In this document: one piece after another, positions 63,539 to 64,000 of the stretch | How positions within the stretch are numbered: position 1 is the first letter of the stretch | How the letters are laid out: each line of letters opens with the position of its first letter | Source: Cranoglanis bouderius | Lineage: Eukaryota; Chordata; Actinopteri; Siluriformes; Cranoglanididae | Length of the DNA: 64,000 bases | Direction of reading: 5' to 3' | Assembly (NCBI GenBank): GCA_023630585.1 | Contig: CM042539.1 | Span: 24,941,755-25,005,754 of the forward strand | Notes under the pieces: model-generated | Seen by the model: only the letters and a program-made list of their open reading frames with translations | What the model was told of the DNA's origin: nothing | Databases searched by the model: none | Program-made: the position numbers and the translations under genes

Positions 63539-64000
63539 CCTAGGGCTAATCACGTAGGTTTCACGATCGTGTACAACGAGGGATTGCAACCATAACATTT
63601 CAGTGATATCGTGGGAGGAATGGAGGAGTCTACTGCACATTTCCGATGCGTTAAGCTTCACAACATGTGCTCAAACTCACAGCAAGCATTTTGGTCAGAA
63701 CTCTGGGTCTTATAAAAGTACATTATCCCCTTTAAACGACATAACTCATATATAACAAAACAAATATGGATATCATTGGGAAAAAAGACTTGCTTAATGA
63801 TCCTAATTGCTCCACAATGCAGTCTAGTACAGTCTCCTCCCAGTTTGCTCTGCCTGTGGGTGGTAGTTTGGTGTCAATTAGAAATTCAAAAACACACACA
63901 GTACAGAGTTGAATTTCGTGAGAGCAAAAATTAAAAAATCATTCAATAAGATAAATAGCACCGTAATCTTGGAATCACCCATCTACAGTTTTGTTGTGTT
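63539..64000. other. unique non-coding DNA
   Basis: Nothing recognised up to the window edge. Confidence 0.4.

Overview
This window looks like non-coding vertebrate DNA from a teleost fish, intergenic or inside a very large intron. The evidence is the density and type of interspersed repeats: Tc1/mariner elements, hAT-like and TTAA-flanked DNA elements, tRNA-derived SINEs with (ATGG)n or (GAAT)n tails, a V-SINE (HE1/DANA type), and long (TA)n, (CA)n and (GATA)n microsatellites. The SINE types and abundant Tc1 copies would suit an otophysan such as a catfish, but that is inference. I see no operons, CRISPR arrays or functional RNA genes. No host gene can be called with confidence. The only host-gene candidate is a possible exon at the left edge (3-193) that ends in a splice-donor-like site.

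Layout. 0-6 kb is mostly unique, with a CA repeat, an AAT repeat and one 5'-truncated SINE. 6-12 kb holds a V-SINE, a palindrome-cored repeat (called family H here) interrupted by a SINE, a GTCN tetranucleotide tract, a 546-bp TIR element and a 1-kb CATC-rich array with a ~215-bp higher-order period. 14-23 kb has two copies of a second SINE family, two family H copies and unique DNA. 23.8-25.9 kb is a stacked cluster: a truncated TIR element followed by a nearly complete Tc1 element (24275-25775), with long (TA)n tracts on the outer side of each. 28.8-41.2 kb is the most repeat-dense part: four family H copies, two SINEs, a 680-bp TIR element, a hAT-like element, a second full copy of the 546-bp element, a 34-bp minisatellite, and a TTAA-flanked element with internal foldback arms. 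45-46.4 kb is a decayed Tc1 of another lineage. 46.9-47.8 kb is family H split by a complete SINE. 50-56 kb holds a small MITE beside a hairpin, a 62-bp minisatellite, and a ~95-bp minisatellite interrupted by the second 680-bp-type element. 57.3-57.85 kb is a third Tc1 relic. 58.9-62 kb has two more family H copies, one split by a 370-bp TIR element. A hAT-like end lies near 63.5 kb.

How it fits together. The nesting gives a relative history. Family H copies are old, since five of them carry later insertions (three SINEs and two different TIR elements). The 24.3-kb Tc1 is young: its two 201-bp inverted repeats differ at only four positions, yet its transposase already has a 5' frameshift and a premature stop. 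I found no gene system that clearly deserves the label of a new biological function. The most unusual items are family H with its terminal palindromic core, the repeated link between long (TA)n tracts and broken transposon ends, and two unclassified TIR families.
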